Origin: Leucobacter chromiireducens subsp. chromiireducens | Lineage (GTDB): Bacteria > Actinomycetota > Actinomycetes > Actinomycetales > Microbacteriaceae | Direction of reading: 5' to 3' | Assembly: GCF_016758255.1 (NCBI RefSeq) | Contig: NZ_QYAD01000001.1 | Span: 1,151,171 to 1,215,170, forward strand | DNA: 64,000 bases | Shown: positions 1 to 8,715 of the stretch, piece by piece | How the letters are laid out: each line of letters starts with the position of its first letter | Numbering within the stretch: position 1 is the first letter of the stretch | Program-made: the position numbers and the translations under genes | Notes under the pieces: model-generated | Told to the model about the DNA's origin: nothing | Seen by the model: only the letters and a program-made list of their open reading frames with translations | The model's database searches: none

Positions 1-1
1 C

Positions 2-1012
2 TCACGTCTCACCCTCCGCGGTGCGACTGCGGCGATGCGGCGACGACTGACACATGACCCAGCAGATTTCGGGGCGCTCGGAGCTCTCACTGCATTGGCT
101 GGCGCCGGCGTGCCAGGCGCACACCCGGACGAGTGGTACGGCATGTTGCCGCCCAGCACCGCGGCACCGCTCGTGGACCTTGACGGCGATCCGGATGCGG
201 TGGTGCCGGTGAGCCCCTCGCAGCTTGAGCGTGCCGAGAACTGCCCCCTCGATTGGGCGATCGCGCACTTGGGTGGGAGCACGGGAAGCGTGCAGGCGAA
301 CATTGGCACGCTCGTGCACCATGCGCTTGAAACTGCCACTGCGGCGAATGCGGATGAGCTCCTCGCAGCGGTGATGAGCGAGTGGCGCAAGCTGGACTTC
401 GACGCGGAGTGGGAGTCCGTACGAGCAGAGCGACTCGCAACTGCGATGACGGCTGGGCTCGCTGCCTACCTGAGGGATTTTGAGGCATCGGAGCGTGAGC
501 TCGTGGGGCGCGAGGCGCTCTTTGCCGCTCCGATCGGGCGGGCGATGCTGCGTGGAATCGCGGACCGACTGGAGCGCCGGGTACTGACGAGCGGCGCCAC
601 AGAAGTGACCGTCCTCGACCTGAAGACCGGGCGCACGCCGCCGAGTAAGGTGCAGGCGGAGACCCATGCGCAGCTGCGCGCCTACCAGCTCGGGGTGACG
701 CTCGGCGCGTTCGAGGCCCTGCGGGATCCCGCTGCGGATGACTCCGCGAGCGGTGACGCTGAGCGGCCGGGCAGCGGCGGCGCACGGTTGCTGTACGTTC
801 ACCCCGACGCCACAGGGAAAGCTGAGTTCATCGAGCGGGTGCAGGAACCCATTACCGCGGAGGCAAGCGAGGAAATGATGGCCCGCGTAGAGAGCATTGC
901 CGAGGTGATGGCGGGCGGCGCATTCACCGCGCGCATCGAGCACCACTGTTCCGACCCGCACCAGCCCGGCTCCTGCAGACTGCACATCATCCCGGCGGTG
1001 AGTCACGCATGA
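2..1012 (+). CDS. AdnA-like helicase-nuclease, C-terminal part (5' truncated by window edge)
   Basis: The reading frame is open from the first bases of the window, so only the C-terminal part of a larger protein is present. It contains a PD-(D/E)XK nuclease domain of the RecB/AdnAB type: an acidic residue in GIADRLERR, the DLKTG core, and the downstream QLRAYQL helix. No motor motifs remain in view. It ends in an ATGA overlap with the next gene, which is a complete helicase-nuclease. In mycobacteria two such proteins form the AdnAB double-strand-break resection machine; by order and synteny this one corresponds to AdnA (Rv3202c). Cysteines that could form the nuclease Fe-S staple are incomplete: one precedes the domain (AENCPLD) and only a C-x8-C pair is seen at the end. 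The subunit assignment is inferred from position. Confidence 0.8.
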   Translation, partial: SRLTLRGATAAMRRRLTHDPADFGALGALTALAGAGVPGAHPDEWYGMLPPSTAAPLVDLDGDPDAVVPVSPSQLERAENCPLDWAIAHLGGSTGSVQANIGTLVHHALETATAANADELLAAVMSEWRKLDFDAEWESVRAERLATAMTAGLAAYLRDFEASERELVGREALFAAPIGRAMLRGIADRLERRVLTSGATEVTVLDLKTGRTPPSKVQAETHAQLRAYQLGVTLGAFEALRDPAADDSASGDAERPGSGGARLLYVHPDATGKAEFIERVQEPITAEASEEMMARVESIAEVMAGGAFTARIEHHCSDPHQPGSCRLHIIPAVSHA

Positions 1013-4000
1013 GCGAGCAGCGAGAAGAATCCGGCGGGCCGCGGCAGGTCGTGTTCTCCGCCGCGCGCATCGCGGAACTTCTGGCAGTGCCGCCTGCGCC
1101 GCCACTCACTCCAACCCCGGAGCAGCGGGCAGTGATCGAGCACCCGCTGGGGGGAAGCACGCTGGTGGTGGCGGGTGCGGGAAGCGGTAAGACTGAGACG
1201 ATGGCCAACCGCGTGGTATGGCTTGTCGCGAATGAACTCGTTGCTCCCGACGCCGTACTGGGCCTCACGTTCACACGGAAGGCTGCTGGTGAGCTGCGTG
1301 AACGGATCACCGGACGCCTCGCAGTATTCCTCGAACGGTTGCGCGACGCTGGCGAGCGCGGCGCGCTGAGCGAAGCCGAGCTCGCTGCGTCAGCTCGTCT
1401 TGAGAGCGCGCTCGGCGATGGGCTCGACACCCCGGAGGTCAGCACCTATAACGCGTTTGCCGCGGGAGTGCTGCAGGAGTACGGGATTGCCGCGGGCGTT
1501 GCCCCGGGGGCCGCGGTGATCGATGAGGCCACCGCCTGGCGACTCGCGCGGGAAGTGGTGGTCGCAAGCAGCGACCCTGAACTCGCGACGAGTGAGCTGC
1601 GCACCCCAGAGCTCATCCGCCACCTGCTCGCGCTCGATCACGCCGTAGCCGACAACCTCACCTCACTCGACCGGGTCGATCAGGTGGTTGCTGAATTTGC
1701 GCGCCTGCTGCACCTCCCGTATTCGGAGAAGGAGATCGGCCGCGAGCCAAGCGGAAAGGTCTACGCGCCCGTGCGCGACGCGGTCGCCGCACTTGCGGAG
1801 ACGCCGATGATCACCCGCCTGGCACGCGAGTATGCCGCAGAGAAGGAGCAGCGCGGAGTCATCGAATTCCCCGACCAGCTGGCACTTGCGACGCGCGCCC
1901 TCGAACGCTCGCCGGACGCGATCGCCGCGCTCCGACGGCGGCACCGCGTCGTGCTGCTTGATGAGGTGCAGGACACCTCAGTCGGGCAAACCCGATTTCT
2001 CGCCATGCTGTTCGGCGGTTCCTCGGTGATGGCGGTGGGCGATCCGCATCAGTCCATCTACGGCTGGCGCGGAGCCTCCGCTGAGGGGCTGCGCTCGTTC
2101 CACGCGGACTTCGCAAACCGTGAGCGTCGGTCCCCGCGTACGGCTCCCGCGACGCTGACGCTCTCCACGAGCTGGCGCAACCCTGGGACGGTGCTTGACG
2201 CCGCAAACGCGATCGCCGGGCCGTTGGCCGCAGCCTCCGAGATTGACGTCCCTCGCTTGGCGCCTCGGCCCGGAGCTGGCGCGGGCAGCGTGGAGTGGGC
2301 CTACCCCGAGACCGTGCATGAGGAACGCGCCGCGGTGGCCGAGTGGCTGCGTGACGCTCGCGCTGCGCATCTCGCGGAACACGGAGAGCTGCCGAGCGCA
2401 GCGGTGATCTTCCGGACACGCAGTCACATGGCCGCATTCTCCGCCGCGCTGAGCGAAGCCGGCGTGCCGAACCGCATCGTGGGGCTCGGCGGACTGCTCA
2501 CCACCCCCGAGGTCACCGACGTCGTATGCGTGCTGCGCTGCCTCTGGTACGCCGACGCCGGTGGAGAACTGATCCGCATCCTGAGCGGCCCCCGATTCAG
2601 GATCGGCGTTGCCGACCTCGCGGGTCTGCGGGACGCGGCGCGCTGGTTCGCCGCGAGAGACCTCAGACAGCAGCCCCTCAGTGAAGAGGACCGCGCCGCC
2701 GATCGGGTGCTTCCCGACCCCGATCGCCAGTTCACCCTCCTCGACGCGTTGGACCAGATCGCGGGGATGCGCGACCTCGGGCACGCCGCGCTTCGGGGGA
2801 TCAGCGAAGTGGGCCGCGAACGGCTACGTGAGGCCGGGCGTATGCTCGCCGCACTGCGACAGTACGTCGGCGGCGACATGGGGGAGCTGTTGGGGGCAAC
2901 GATCCAGGCACTCCGCCTCGATATCGAGCTTGATGCCAATGAGGCGCGCGAGCACGCGGGAACTTCAGCGGCGCAGGCGAATCTTGACCTATTCATCGAC
3001 TTGATCGAGAACTACCTGGCCATCGACCCGCGCGGCACGCTCGCTTCGGTGCTCGAGTGGATTGAGCGTGCGGTGCTCGCGGACGAGGCCGCGGAGCATG
3101 TTGCGGCGCCCGCACCGGGTACCGTGCACCTCATTACCGCCCACGGTTCCAAGGGCCTTGAGTGGGACCTGGTTGCGGTTCCGCGGATGGTCGCCGGTGA
3201 GTTTCCGGGATCAGCGCGCAGCGGGGCCGGCTGGCTGCGCACCGGCCAGCTGCCAGACGAGCTGCGGGGCGATGCAGCCGCCAGGCCCGAACTCAACTGG
3301 CGCATTGCCGCAACGCAGCAGGAGCTCCGAGACCGGATCTCGGAGTACCGCACCGCACTCCAGGACCGACACGCTGAGGAAGAGCGACGCCTCGCGTATG
3401 TTGCGGTCACGCGTTCCGCAGACAGGCTGTTGCTCAGCGGTTCGTTCTGGGGCGGCCAGACCCGGCCGCGCGTTCCATCGACGTTTCTTGCTGAGCTGGG
3501 CGAAGCGGGCCTGATCGCCGGGCTTCCTGAAGAAAGCGCTCACGAGGCCGACCCCAGTGAGGCGAGTGAGCTCACCGAGCAGTGGCCGCTTGATCCGCTC
3601 GGCTCACGCGGGCCGGCGCTGCGCCGGGCAGCGGACGCGCTGCGTGGGGAGCTCGACGCCGCGGCGGCAGACGGCCCTCGTGCGAGCGGCGGTGACGAAC
3701 TCGATCCGACTGTGGCGCTCCTGCTTGCGGAGCGCGCAGCGGCGCACGCGGACACTGCGGCAGCGAGCGCGGAAGAGCTGCCCGAACGCATCACCGCATC
3801 AACCTTCCACGAGTTCGTGGAAGACCCCGCACGCGCCGAACGAATGCGGCTGCGCCCGATTCCGCAGCGGCCCTACCGCCGCACTCGAGTGGGAAACCGA
3901 TTCCACGAGTGGGTCGAGCGGCGGGCCACCACCGCGATCGGCAGCGCACTCCCGCTCGCGGGCCTCGACGGCACACTGGATCTGGACGCGAGTGATGCCG

Positions 4001-4491
4001 ATGCGTTGCTCGATAGTGGGCTGGACACCGAAGCGGCTGCTGCCGAATCGTGGGAGACCGCCGAGCTCCGCCCCCTCATTGAGCAGTTTGAGCGCTCGCG
4101 CTGGGCAGGCCTCGCCCCCGTTGCTGTTGAGATCGAGGTCACCCTCCCGTTTGCCGGCCGAACCCTCGTGTGCAAGCTCGATGCGGTGTACCGCCAGCCC
4201 GACTCCACGGGTGGGGATGACCGCATTGAGATTGTCGACTGGAAGTCGGGGCGTTCGCCGCGCACCGACGCTGAGCGCGAGTCGCGCTTCTTCCAGCTCG
4301 ATCTGTACCGGCACGCTTACGCGCAATGGGCGAGCATCCCGCCGGAGCGCATCGACGTCTCCCTGTTCTACGTCGCCGAGGGCGTGGAACTGCGCAGCGA
4401 ACGAACGCGCAGCCTCGCTGAGCTTGAGGAGATTTGGGGCGCGGCCGCATCAAGTCTCACCGGGGCGAGCGAAGACGGCGACCGTGCCTAG
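1009..4491 (+). CDS. AdnB-like UvrD/Rep-family helicase with PD-(D/E)XK nuclease domain
   Basis: This is an 1160-residue superfamily 1 motor fused to a nuclease. Walker A AGAGSGKT lies at residues 55-62, the helicase Walker B is LLDEVQD, the GDPHQSIYGWRGA and HGSKGLEW motifs follow, and the C-terminal nuclease carries KLDAVY and IVDWKSGRS. The family resects DNA double-strand breaks together with its partner, consuming ATP to translocate while both subunits cut. The start ATG overlaps the upstream stop (ATGA), implying translational coupling of the two subunits. The stop overlaps the stop of the opposite-strand neighbour on the palindrome CTAG. Synteny with mycobacterial Rv3201c supports AdnB. 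Function is confident; the subunit name is moderately so. Confidence 0.88.
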   Translation: MSEQREESGGPRQVVFSAARIAELLAVPPAPPLTPTPEQRAVIEHPLGGSTLVVAGAGSGKTETMANRVVWLVANELVAPDAVLGLTFTRKAAGELRERITGRLAVFLERLRDAGERGALSEAELAASARLESALGDGLDTPEVSTYNAFAAGVLQEYGIAAGVAPGAAVIDEATAWRLAREVVVASSDPELATSELRTPELIRHLLALDHAVADNLTSLDRVDQVVAEFARLLHLPYSEKEIGREPSGKVYAPVRDAVAALAETPMITRLAREYAAEKEQRGVIEFPDQLALATRALERSPDAIAALRRRHRVVLLDEVQDTSVGQTRFLAMLFGGSSVMAVGDPHQSIYGWRGASAEGLRSFHADFANRERRSPRTAPATLTLSTSWRNPGTVLDAANAIAGPLAAASEIDVPRLAPRPGAGAGSVEWAYPETVHEERAAVAEWLRDARAAHLAEHGELPSAAVIFRTRSHMAAFSAALSEAGVPNRIVGLGGLLTTPEVTDVVCVLRCLWYADAGGELIRILSGPRFRIGVADLAGLRDAARWFAARDLRQQPLSEEDRAADRVLPDPDRQFTLLDALDQIAGMRDLGHAALRGISEVGRERLREAGRMLAALRQYVGGDMGELLGATIQALRLDIELDANEAREHAGTSAAQANLDLFIDLIENYLAIDPRGTLASVLEWIERAVLADEAAEHVAAPAPGTVHLITAHGSKGLEWDLVAVPRMVAGEFPGSARSGAGWLRTGQLPDELRGDAAARPELNWRIAATQQELRDRISEYRTALQDRHAEEERRLAYVAVTRSADRLLLSGSFWGGQTRPRVPSTFLAELGEAGLIAGLPEESAHEADPSEASELTEQWPLDPLGSRGPALRRAADALRGELDAAAADGPRASGGDELDPTVALLLAERAAAHADTAAASAEELPERITASTFHEFVEDPARAERMRLRPIPQRPYRRTRVGNRFHEWVERRATTAIGSALPLAGLDGTLDLDASDADALLDSGLDTEAAAAESWETAELRPLIEQFERSRWAGLAPVAVEIEVTLPFAGRTLVCKLDAVYRQPDSTGGDDRIEIVDWKSGRSPRTDAERESRFFQLDLYRHAYAQWASIPPERIDVSLFYVAEGVELRSERTRSLAELEEIWGAAASSLTGASEDGDRA

Positions 4492-5840
4492 CGATCCCGA
4501 GCTGAGGGAAGATCTGAGGCGTCGAGCGGCTCGGTGAGCTGATCTTCGGTCGCTGCGAGATCGGCCTCTGAATCGTCTGCGTCGTCAGGAGTGTCGCCCG
4601 CCTCGGCCGCGAGCGCCTCGGACACCGGCGGCACAAACAGTTCATCCAGATCGACCTCGGCGGTGCCCGCGGCGTCCGCGAGCTCGTCCACGGCTGCGGC
4701 GGGCGGAGCCGTGCGCTGCGCGGCGGCCTTCTGCGCGGCGGCTTTCTGTGCGTCGACCTCGGCTGCACTCAGCGGTTCGACGAACTCGGTGTCGTGGCCG
4801 AACATGCGATCCTCATCGAGTGCTTCGACGGCGGCAGTGTCTGACAGGTGCGGGTGCACGGTCGGGGTGTCCGCGAGCAGCGCCGTGACCTCTGCCTCAT
4901 CGAGTGGGTGCTGCGACTGCGTGGCCGCGAACGCGGCGGCCAACGGTCCGCCCACACCCACCATCCGGTCAAGCATCGCCACCGCGTCGTCGATGACCCC
5001 CTCGTCATGCGATTCGGTGCCGTGCAGGAGCCACCGGGCCACCTCGAGCTCGTGGTAGAGCGCCGCCCGCGCGCGGATGTGCGCGACTGACCCGGCATTG
5101 CGGAGGGTTGCGTAGCGCGCAATCACCGCGTCGCAGATGTCGCTTCCTGGTGCGAGCAGCCACGACAGATCCTGCGCGGGATCGCCCACGGCCAGCTCAC
5201 CCCAGCCAACGACGCCGGTGATCTCGCCGTCCGTGACTCGCAACTGCTCCGCGTCCAGGGAGCCGTGCACCGTGGTGGGGGCAAAGTCCCACAGCTCGGC
5301 TGCCTCGACCGTGCGCTGCCAGCGCTGCAGCACGGTCTCGGGGAGGAGCCGGGTGGCCTCCGCGCGATCGATCAGGCGAGTGGCGATGAGCCGGAGATCC
5401 TGCGCGGTGTGCACCGGCAGGCCACCGTTCTGCGCAACGCTCAGCGGAAGCTCGTGAATTGCGGAAATGGCCTCGGCGATGGGCTGCAACAGCAGCGCGT
5501 CGTCCGCGAGGTCCTCTGCCTCGAACCGTTCACCATCCACAAACGTGGACACGACGGCGCGGGTCTCGCCCGCTCGCGTCATCCCCAGGGTCTCCGGCAC
5601 CTCGAAGGGAAGCCGGCGCCGCGGGCCCTCCGTGAGTGCGGCGCGACCGAGGACCTCGGCGGACTGCTGCACCTCGGCGGCTTGCGTCCGCGGCACCCGC
5701 ACGAGCAGTTCAGCGTCCTCCGTGGTGATCACGGCAGCCGCATAGCGAGAATCGTCCGTGTGTTCGCGCACTCCGAACACTGTCAAACCTGGCACGGCGG
5801 AGGTCGCGAGCGCGGCTAGAGTGAATGGGATGCTGGCCAT
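4488..5840 (-). CDS. APH-fold phosphotransferase-like protein, probable pseudokinase
   Basis: The start ATG at 5840 (MASIPFTL) is preferred over an upstream in-frame one because it restores a compact N-lobe; TACCCT 7 nt upstream of it suggests a leaderless transcript. The fold is the aminoglycoside/macrolide phosphotransferase family: an N-lobe strand LLVRVP, helices with AISAIHELP, then the catalytic-loop region. The catalytic loop, normally HGDLxxxN, reads HGSLDAEQ (residues 192-199), and the Mg-binding aspartate of the IDW motif is glycine (VVGWGE). So base, Asn and Mg ligand all differ. The last 130 residues are an acidic Ala/Glu/Asp-rich tail. The gene lies between adnB and nudC, opposite to both. 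Antibiotic-modifying activity is unlikely; a binding or regulatory role is possible but unproven. Confidence 0.75.
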   Translation of the reverse strand: MASIPFTLAALATSAVPGLTVFGVREHTDDSRYAAAVITTEDAELLVRVPRTQAAEVQQSAEVLGRAALTEGPRRRLPFEVPETLGMTRAGETRAVVSTFVDGERFEAEDLADDALLLQPIAEAISAIHELPLSVAQNGGLPVHTAQDLRLIATRLIDRAEATRLLPETVLQRWQRTVEAAELWDFAPTTVHGSLDAEQLRVTDGEITGVVGWGELAVGDPAQDLSWLLAPGSDICDAVIARYATLRNAGSVAHIRARAALYHELEVARWLLHGTESHDEGVIDDAVAMLDRMVGVGGPLAAAFAATQSQHPLDEAEVTALLADTPTVHPHLSDTAAVEALDEDRMFGHDTEFVEPLSAAEVDAQKAAAQKAAAQRTAPPAAAVDELADAAGTAEVDLDELFVPPVSEALAAEAGDTPDDADDSEADLAATEDQLTEPLDASDLPSARDR

Positions 5841-5900
5841 GCACATTAGGGTATGCAGGCTCGGGGCGGCCGTGGTCGCGCCACGCGCACCGCACAGCAC

Positions 5901-5926
5901 ACTGACACCTCGATCGGGGTGTCAGT
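5901..5926. promoter_or_regulatory. Perfect 9-bp dyad in divergent promoter region
   Basis: ACTGACACC and its exact complement GGTGTCAGT are separated by 8 nt, in the 129-bp region between the divergent pseudokinase gene and nudC. It could be an operator or a leader hairpin of nudC; the regulator is unknown. Confidence 0.45.
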
Positions 5927-5969
5927 TCGCGTTCGATCGGCCCCGCGAGGGTGCAGAGGAGGAGAGGCA

Positions 5970-6968
5970 ATGAACACGCAGGATCGCCCCCCACTTGCCA
6001 GCGGAGTGCTCGATCGTGACGCAGCGACGCGGGAAACCCCGGAGTTGCTTCGCGCGGCCTGGAACGAGCCCGGCGCGCGCCTGCTGCAGCTGCGCGGAAT
6101 CGAGGTGCCTGTGACGGGTCCCGACGCCGCGCCGCGGCTCGCGCTCGTGCCCACGCACGGTGAACCGAATCTGACGGGTACCGCGGTTGGGCATGTGTAC
6201 CTCGGCCGGATGGCCGGTGCGCCAGTGTTCGCGTGTGCGACGGCGGCGGAGGAGAACCCGGAGACCACCGACGAGCGCGCCGCGGATGCGGAGACTGCGG
6301 TGCGGTGGCGGCACCCGTTCGCTGCGAGCGGGGACCTCGGTGACACCGAGCGCGAGCTGGTCGCCGTCTCGTCGGCCCTGCTGCGCTGGCACGAGGCCGC
6401 GGAGTTCTCGCCGCGCGACGGCGAGCCCACCGAGGTGGTGCTCGGCGGCTGGGGTCGCCGTGACGCCCACGGCGGCGAGCTCTTTCCGCGCACCGATCCT
6501 GCAGTGATCGTGCTCATCGAACACGAGGACCGGATCCTGCTCGGTTCGAACGCGCTGTGGGAGTCGGGGCGGTTCTCTCTACTCGCTGGATTCGTGGAAG
6601 CAGGTGAAGCGCTCGAGCAGACCGTGGCGCGCGAGGTCTTCGAGGAGGCCGGTGTGCAGGTGGCGAACATCGAGTATGTCGCCTCACAACCCTGGCCGTT
6701 CCCGCGGTCGCTCATGCTCGGCTTCCGCGCCACGCTGGCAGACGGCGCCGACCCGGATGCGCTGCAGCCCGATCCCGCAGAGATCTCAGAACTGCGCTGG
6801 TTCAGCCGTGAGCAGCTGCGCAATCCTGACCCAGGGATCATCCTGCCGCAGTCGGTGTCGATCGCGCGCTGGCTCATTGATCGCTGGCTGGCTGAAGTTC
6901 CCGCGGGCGATGCGCGTGCGAACGCAGCGGTGAGCGACGATCTGGACGGGCGCCCCGGTGGCCGCTGA
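5970..6968 (+). CDS. nudC: NADH pyrophosphatase NudC-like Nudix hydrolase lacking zinc ligands
   Basis: The start ATG at 5970 follows a strong AGGAGG-type site at 5957-5964. The 332-residue product has the Nudix box at residues 207-229 (GFVEAGE then REVFEEAG) and the NudC signature SQPWPFPRS just after it, which marks the NAD(H)/deNADding subfamily. The zinc ribbon that normally precedes the catalytic domain is recognisable by context (GGWGRR, FPRTDPAV), but its four cysteines are replaced: the first pair reads FSPRDG and the second DAHG. Synteny with mycobacterial nudC (Rv3199c) beside uvrD2 agrees. The stop overlaps the next gene by 11 nt. The predicted reaction is NAD(H) to NMN(H) plus AMP; loss of the metal site may affect dimer stability. 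Confidence 0.88.
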   Translation: MNTQDRPPLASGVLDRDAATRETPELLRAAWNEPGARLLQLRGIEVPVTGPDAAPRLALVPTHGEPNLTGTAVGHVYLGRMAGAPVFACATAAEENPETTDERAADAETAVRWRHPFAASGDLGDTERELVAVSSALLRWHEAAEFSPRDGEPTEVVLGGWGRRDAHGGELFPRTDPAVIVLIEHEDRILLGSNALWESGRFSLLAGFVEAGEALEQTVAREVFEEAGVQVANIEYVASQPWPFPRSLMLGFRATLADGADPDALQPDPAEISELRWFSREQLRNPDPGIILPQSVSIARWLIDRWLAEVPAGDARANAAVSDDLDGRPGGR

Positions 6969-8715
6969 CGCCGAATCAGTGCTCGACGGGCTCGACCCCG
7001 AGCAGCGCCAGATCGCGGAGCACCTGCGCGGCCCGATTTCGGTACTCGCTGGTGCGGGCACGGGAAAGACGCGAGCGATCACGCACCGGATCGCCTATGG
7101 CGTGCGCAGCGGCGTGTACGCGCCAGAGCGGGTGCTCGCGGTCACCTTCACCCGAAAGGCCGCCGGCGAACTTCAGGGGCGGCTGCGCGGACTCGGCGCC
7201 GATGGCGTGCGAGCTCAGACCTTTCACGGGGCGGCGCTCGCGCAACTCGGACACTTTTGGCCCGATGTGGTGGGCGGCTCGGCGCCGCAGATCCTGTCGG
7301 GAAAGGTTGCGGCCCTGTCGCAGCTCGTGGAGTCGCGCAACATGCGGCTCGGGGGCGAGGCGCTTCGCGACCTTGCCTCAGAAATCGAGTGGCGAAAGAC
7401 CACGATGCTGAGCATCGACCGCTATGCCGCGCACGTTGAGGAGCGGCCGATTCCCACAGGCCTCACCGCGGAGCAACTCGTCGACCTGCAGCGCGGCTAC
7501 GTGGAGCTGCTTGAGGAGCGGCGGCAGATTGACTTCGAAGACGTGCTTGTGCTGCTCACGGGCATGCTGGAAAGCGAGCCGCGTGTCGCCCTGCAGGTGC
7601 GGGAGCGGTACCGGTTCTTCACGGTCGATGAGTACCAGGACGTCTCGCCGCTGCAGCACGCCCTGCTCAAGGTGTGGCTCGGCGACCGTGACGACGTGTG
7701 CGTGGTGGGCGACGCGAGCCAGACGATTTACTCGTTCGCGGGGGCATCGAGTTCGTACCTGCTGCGCTTCGGTGTCGAACACCCGAACGCGCGCCAGGTG
7801 CGGCTGGAGCGCAACTATCGCTCGCTGGAGCCGATCGTGCGTATAGCGAACCGGCTGATGCGAGACCAGCCGGGTGCGCTGACGCTCAGCGCGATGCGCG
7901 GCAGCGGCGCAGGCGACGTTGACACCGCGGCTTCGGTGGCTGCGAGCGAGCCCGGCACAGCTCCTGCCGCCTCCGCTCCAGTCGCTGTGGCAGCCCCGCC
8001 TACGTTTGAGTGGTTTGCATCAGAATCGGACGAGGCGCAGGCGGTGGCGGGCTCGATTGCTGCGGCAGTGCAAGCGGGCACCCCGGCATCCGAGATCGCT
8101 GTGCTCTACCGTACGAATGCGCAGTCTGCTCGGTTCGAGGAAGCCATCAAACGGAACGGCATTGGCGTCCGCGTGCACGGCGCTCAGCGGTTCTTCGACC
8201 GTGCCGATGTGCGCCAGGCAGTGATGCTGATCCGCGGTGAAGCGAAGGTCGCGCACGACCGGCCGCTCTTCCAGATCGTGAGCGACGCACTCCGTGCGGG
8301 CGGGTGGTCGGCTCGCCCGCCCGAGGGTCCTGCGCAGCGTGAGAAGTGGGAGGCGCTGAGCGCGCTGCTCTCGCTGGTCGACGAGATGCCGCCGGGTGCT
8401 GGGATCGTGGAGTTCAGCGAGGAGCTTCTGGCGCGGCAGCGCACGCAACACGAGCCCACGGTCGACGCCGTGACCCTGAGCGCCGTGCACGCCGCGAAGG
8501 GTCTCGAATGGTCGCTCGTCCATGTTGCCGGGCTCAGCGAGGGGCAGTTTCCTATCGTGCACGCGGTCGATGAGGCGAGTCTTGACGAGGAGCGGCGGCT
8601 TGCCTACGTGGCGTTCACGCGCGCCCGGGACACGCTCAGGCTCTCGGGCGTTGCTGGGGGAGCGCGGGCTCCGCGTCAGCCGTCTCGGTTCATCGCTGAG
8701 GCCGGGCTCACCTAA
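6958..8715 (+). CDS. uvrD2: UvrD2-like superfamily 1 DNA helicase, short form without HRDC domain
   Basis: The GTG start lies inside the end of nudC. The protein has 585 residues with Walker A LAGAGTGKT, VTFTRKAA, TVDEYQDVS, GDASQTIYSFAGA, ERNYRS and HAAKGLEW motifs, and ends after a YVAFTRARDTL motif VI. The mycobacterial UvrD2 continues into a tetracysteine module and HRDC domain; this protein stops at residue 585 with neither. The role is 3'-5' DNA unwinding in repair or replication. Between motifs IV and V it has an Ala-rich insertion (about residues 315-345). The 3' end overlaps the opposite-strand gene by 8 bp. Confidence 0.88.
   Translation: MAADAESVLDGLDPEQRQIAEHLRGPISVLAGAGTGKTRAITHRIAYGVRSGVYAPERVLAVTFTRKAAGELQGRLRGLGADGVRAQTFHGAALAQLGHFWPDVVGGSAPQILSGKVAALSQLVESRNMRLGGEALRDLASEIEWRKTTMLSIDRYAAHVEERPIPTGLTAEQLVDLQRGYVELLEERRQIDFEDVLVLLTGMLESEPRVALQVRERYRFFTVDEYQDVSPLQHALLKVWLGDRDDVCVVGDASQTIYSFAGASSSYLLRFGVEHPNARQVRLERNYRSLEPIVRIANRLMRDQPGALTLSAMRGSGAGDVDTAASVAASEPGTAPAASAPVAVAAPPTFEWFASESDEAQAVAGSIAAAVQAGTPASEIAVLYRTNAQSARFEEAIKRNGIGVRVHGAQRFFDRADVRQAVMLIRGEAKVAHDRPLFQIVSDALRAGGWSARPPEGPAQREKWEALSALLSLVDEMPPGAGIVEFSEELLARQRTQHEPTVDAVTLSAVHAAKGLEWSLVHVAGLSEGQFPIVHAVDEASLDEERRLAYVAFTRARDTLRLSGVAGGARAPRQPSRFIAEAGLT

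Noticed and set aside
4488..5840. Macrolide/aminoglycoside resistance kinase
   Set aside because: HGD Asp, loop Asn and metal-binding Asp are all replaced, so phosphotransfer is unlikely.
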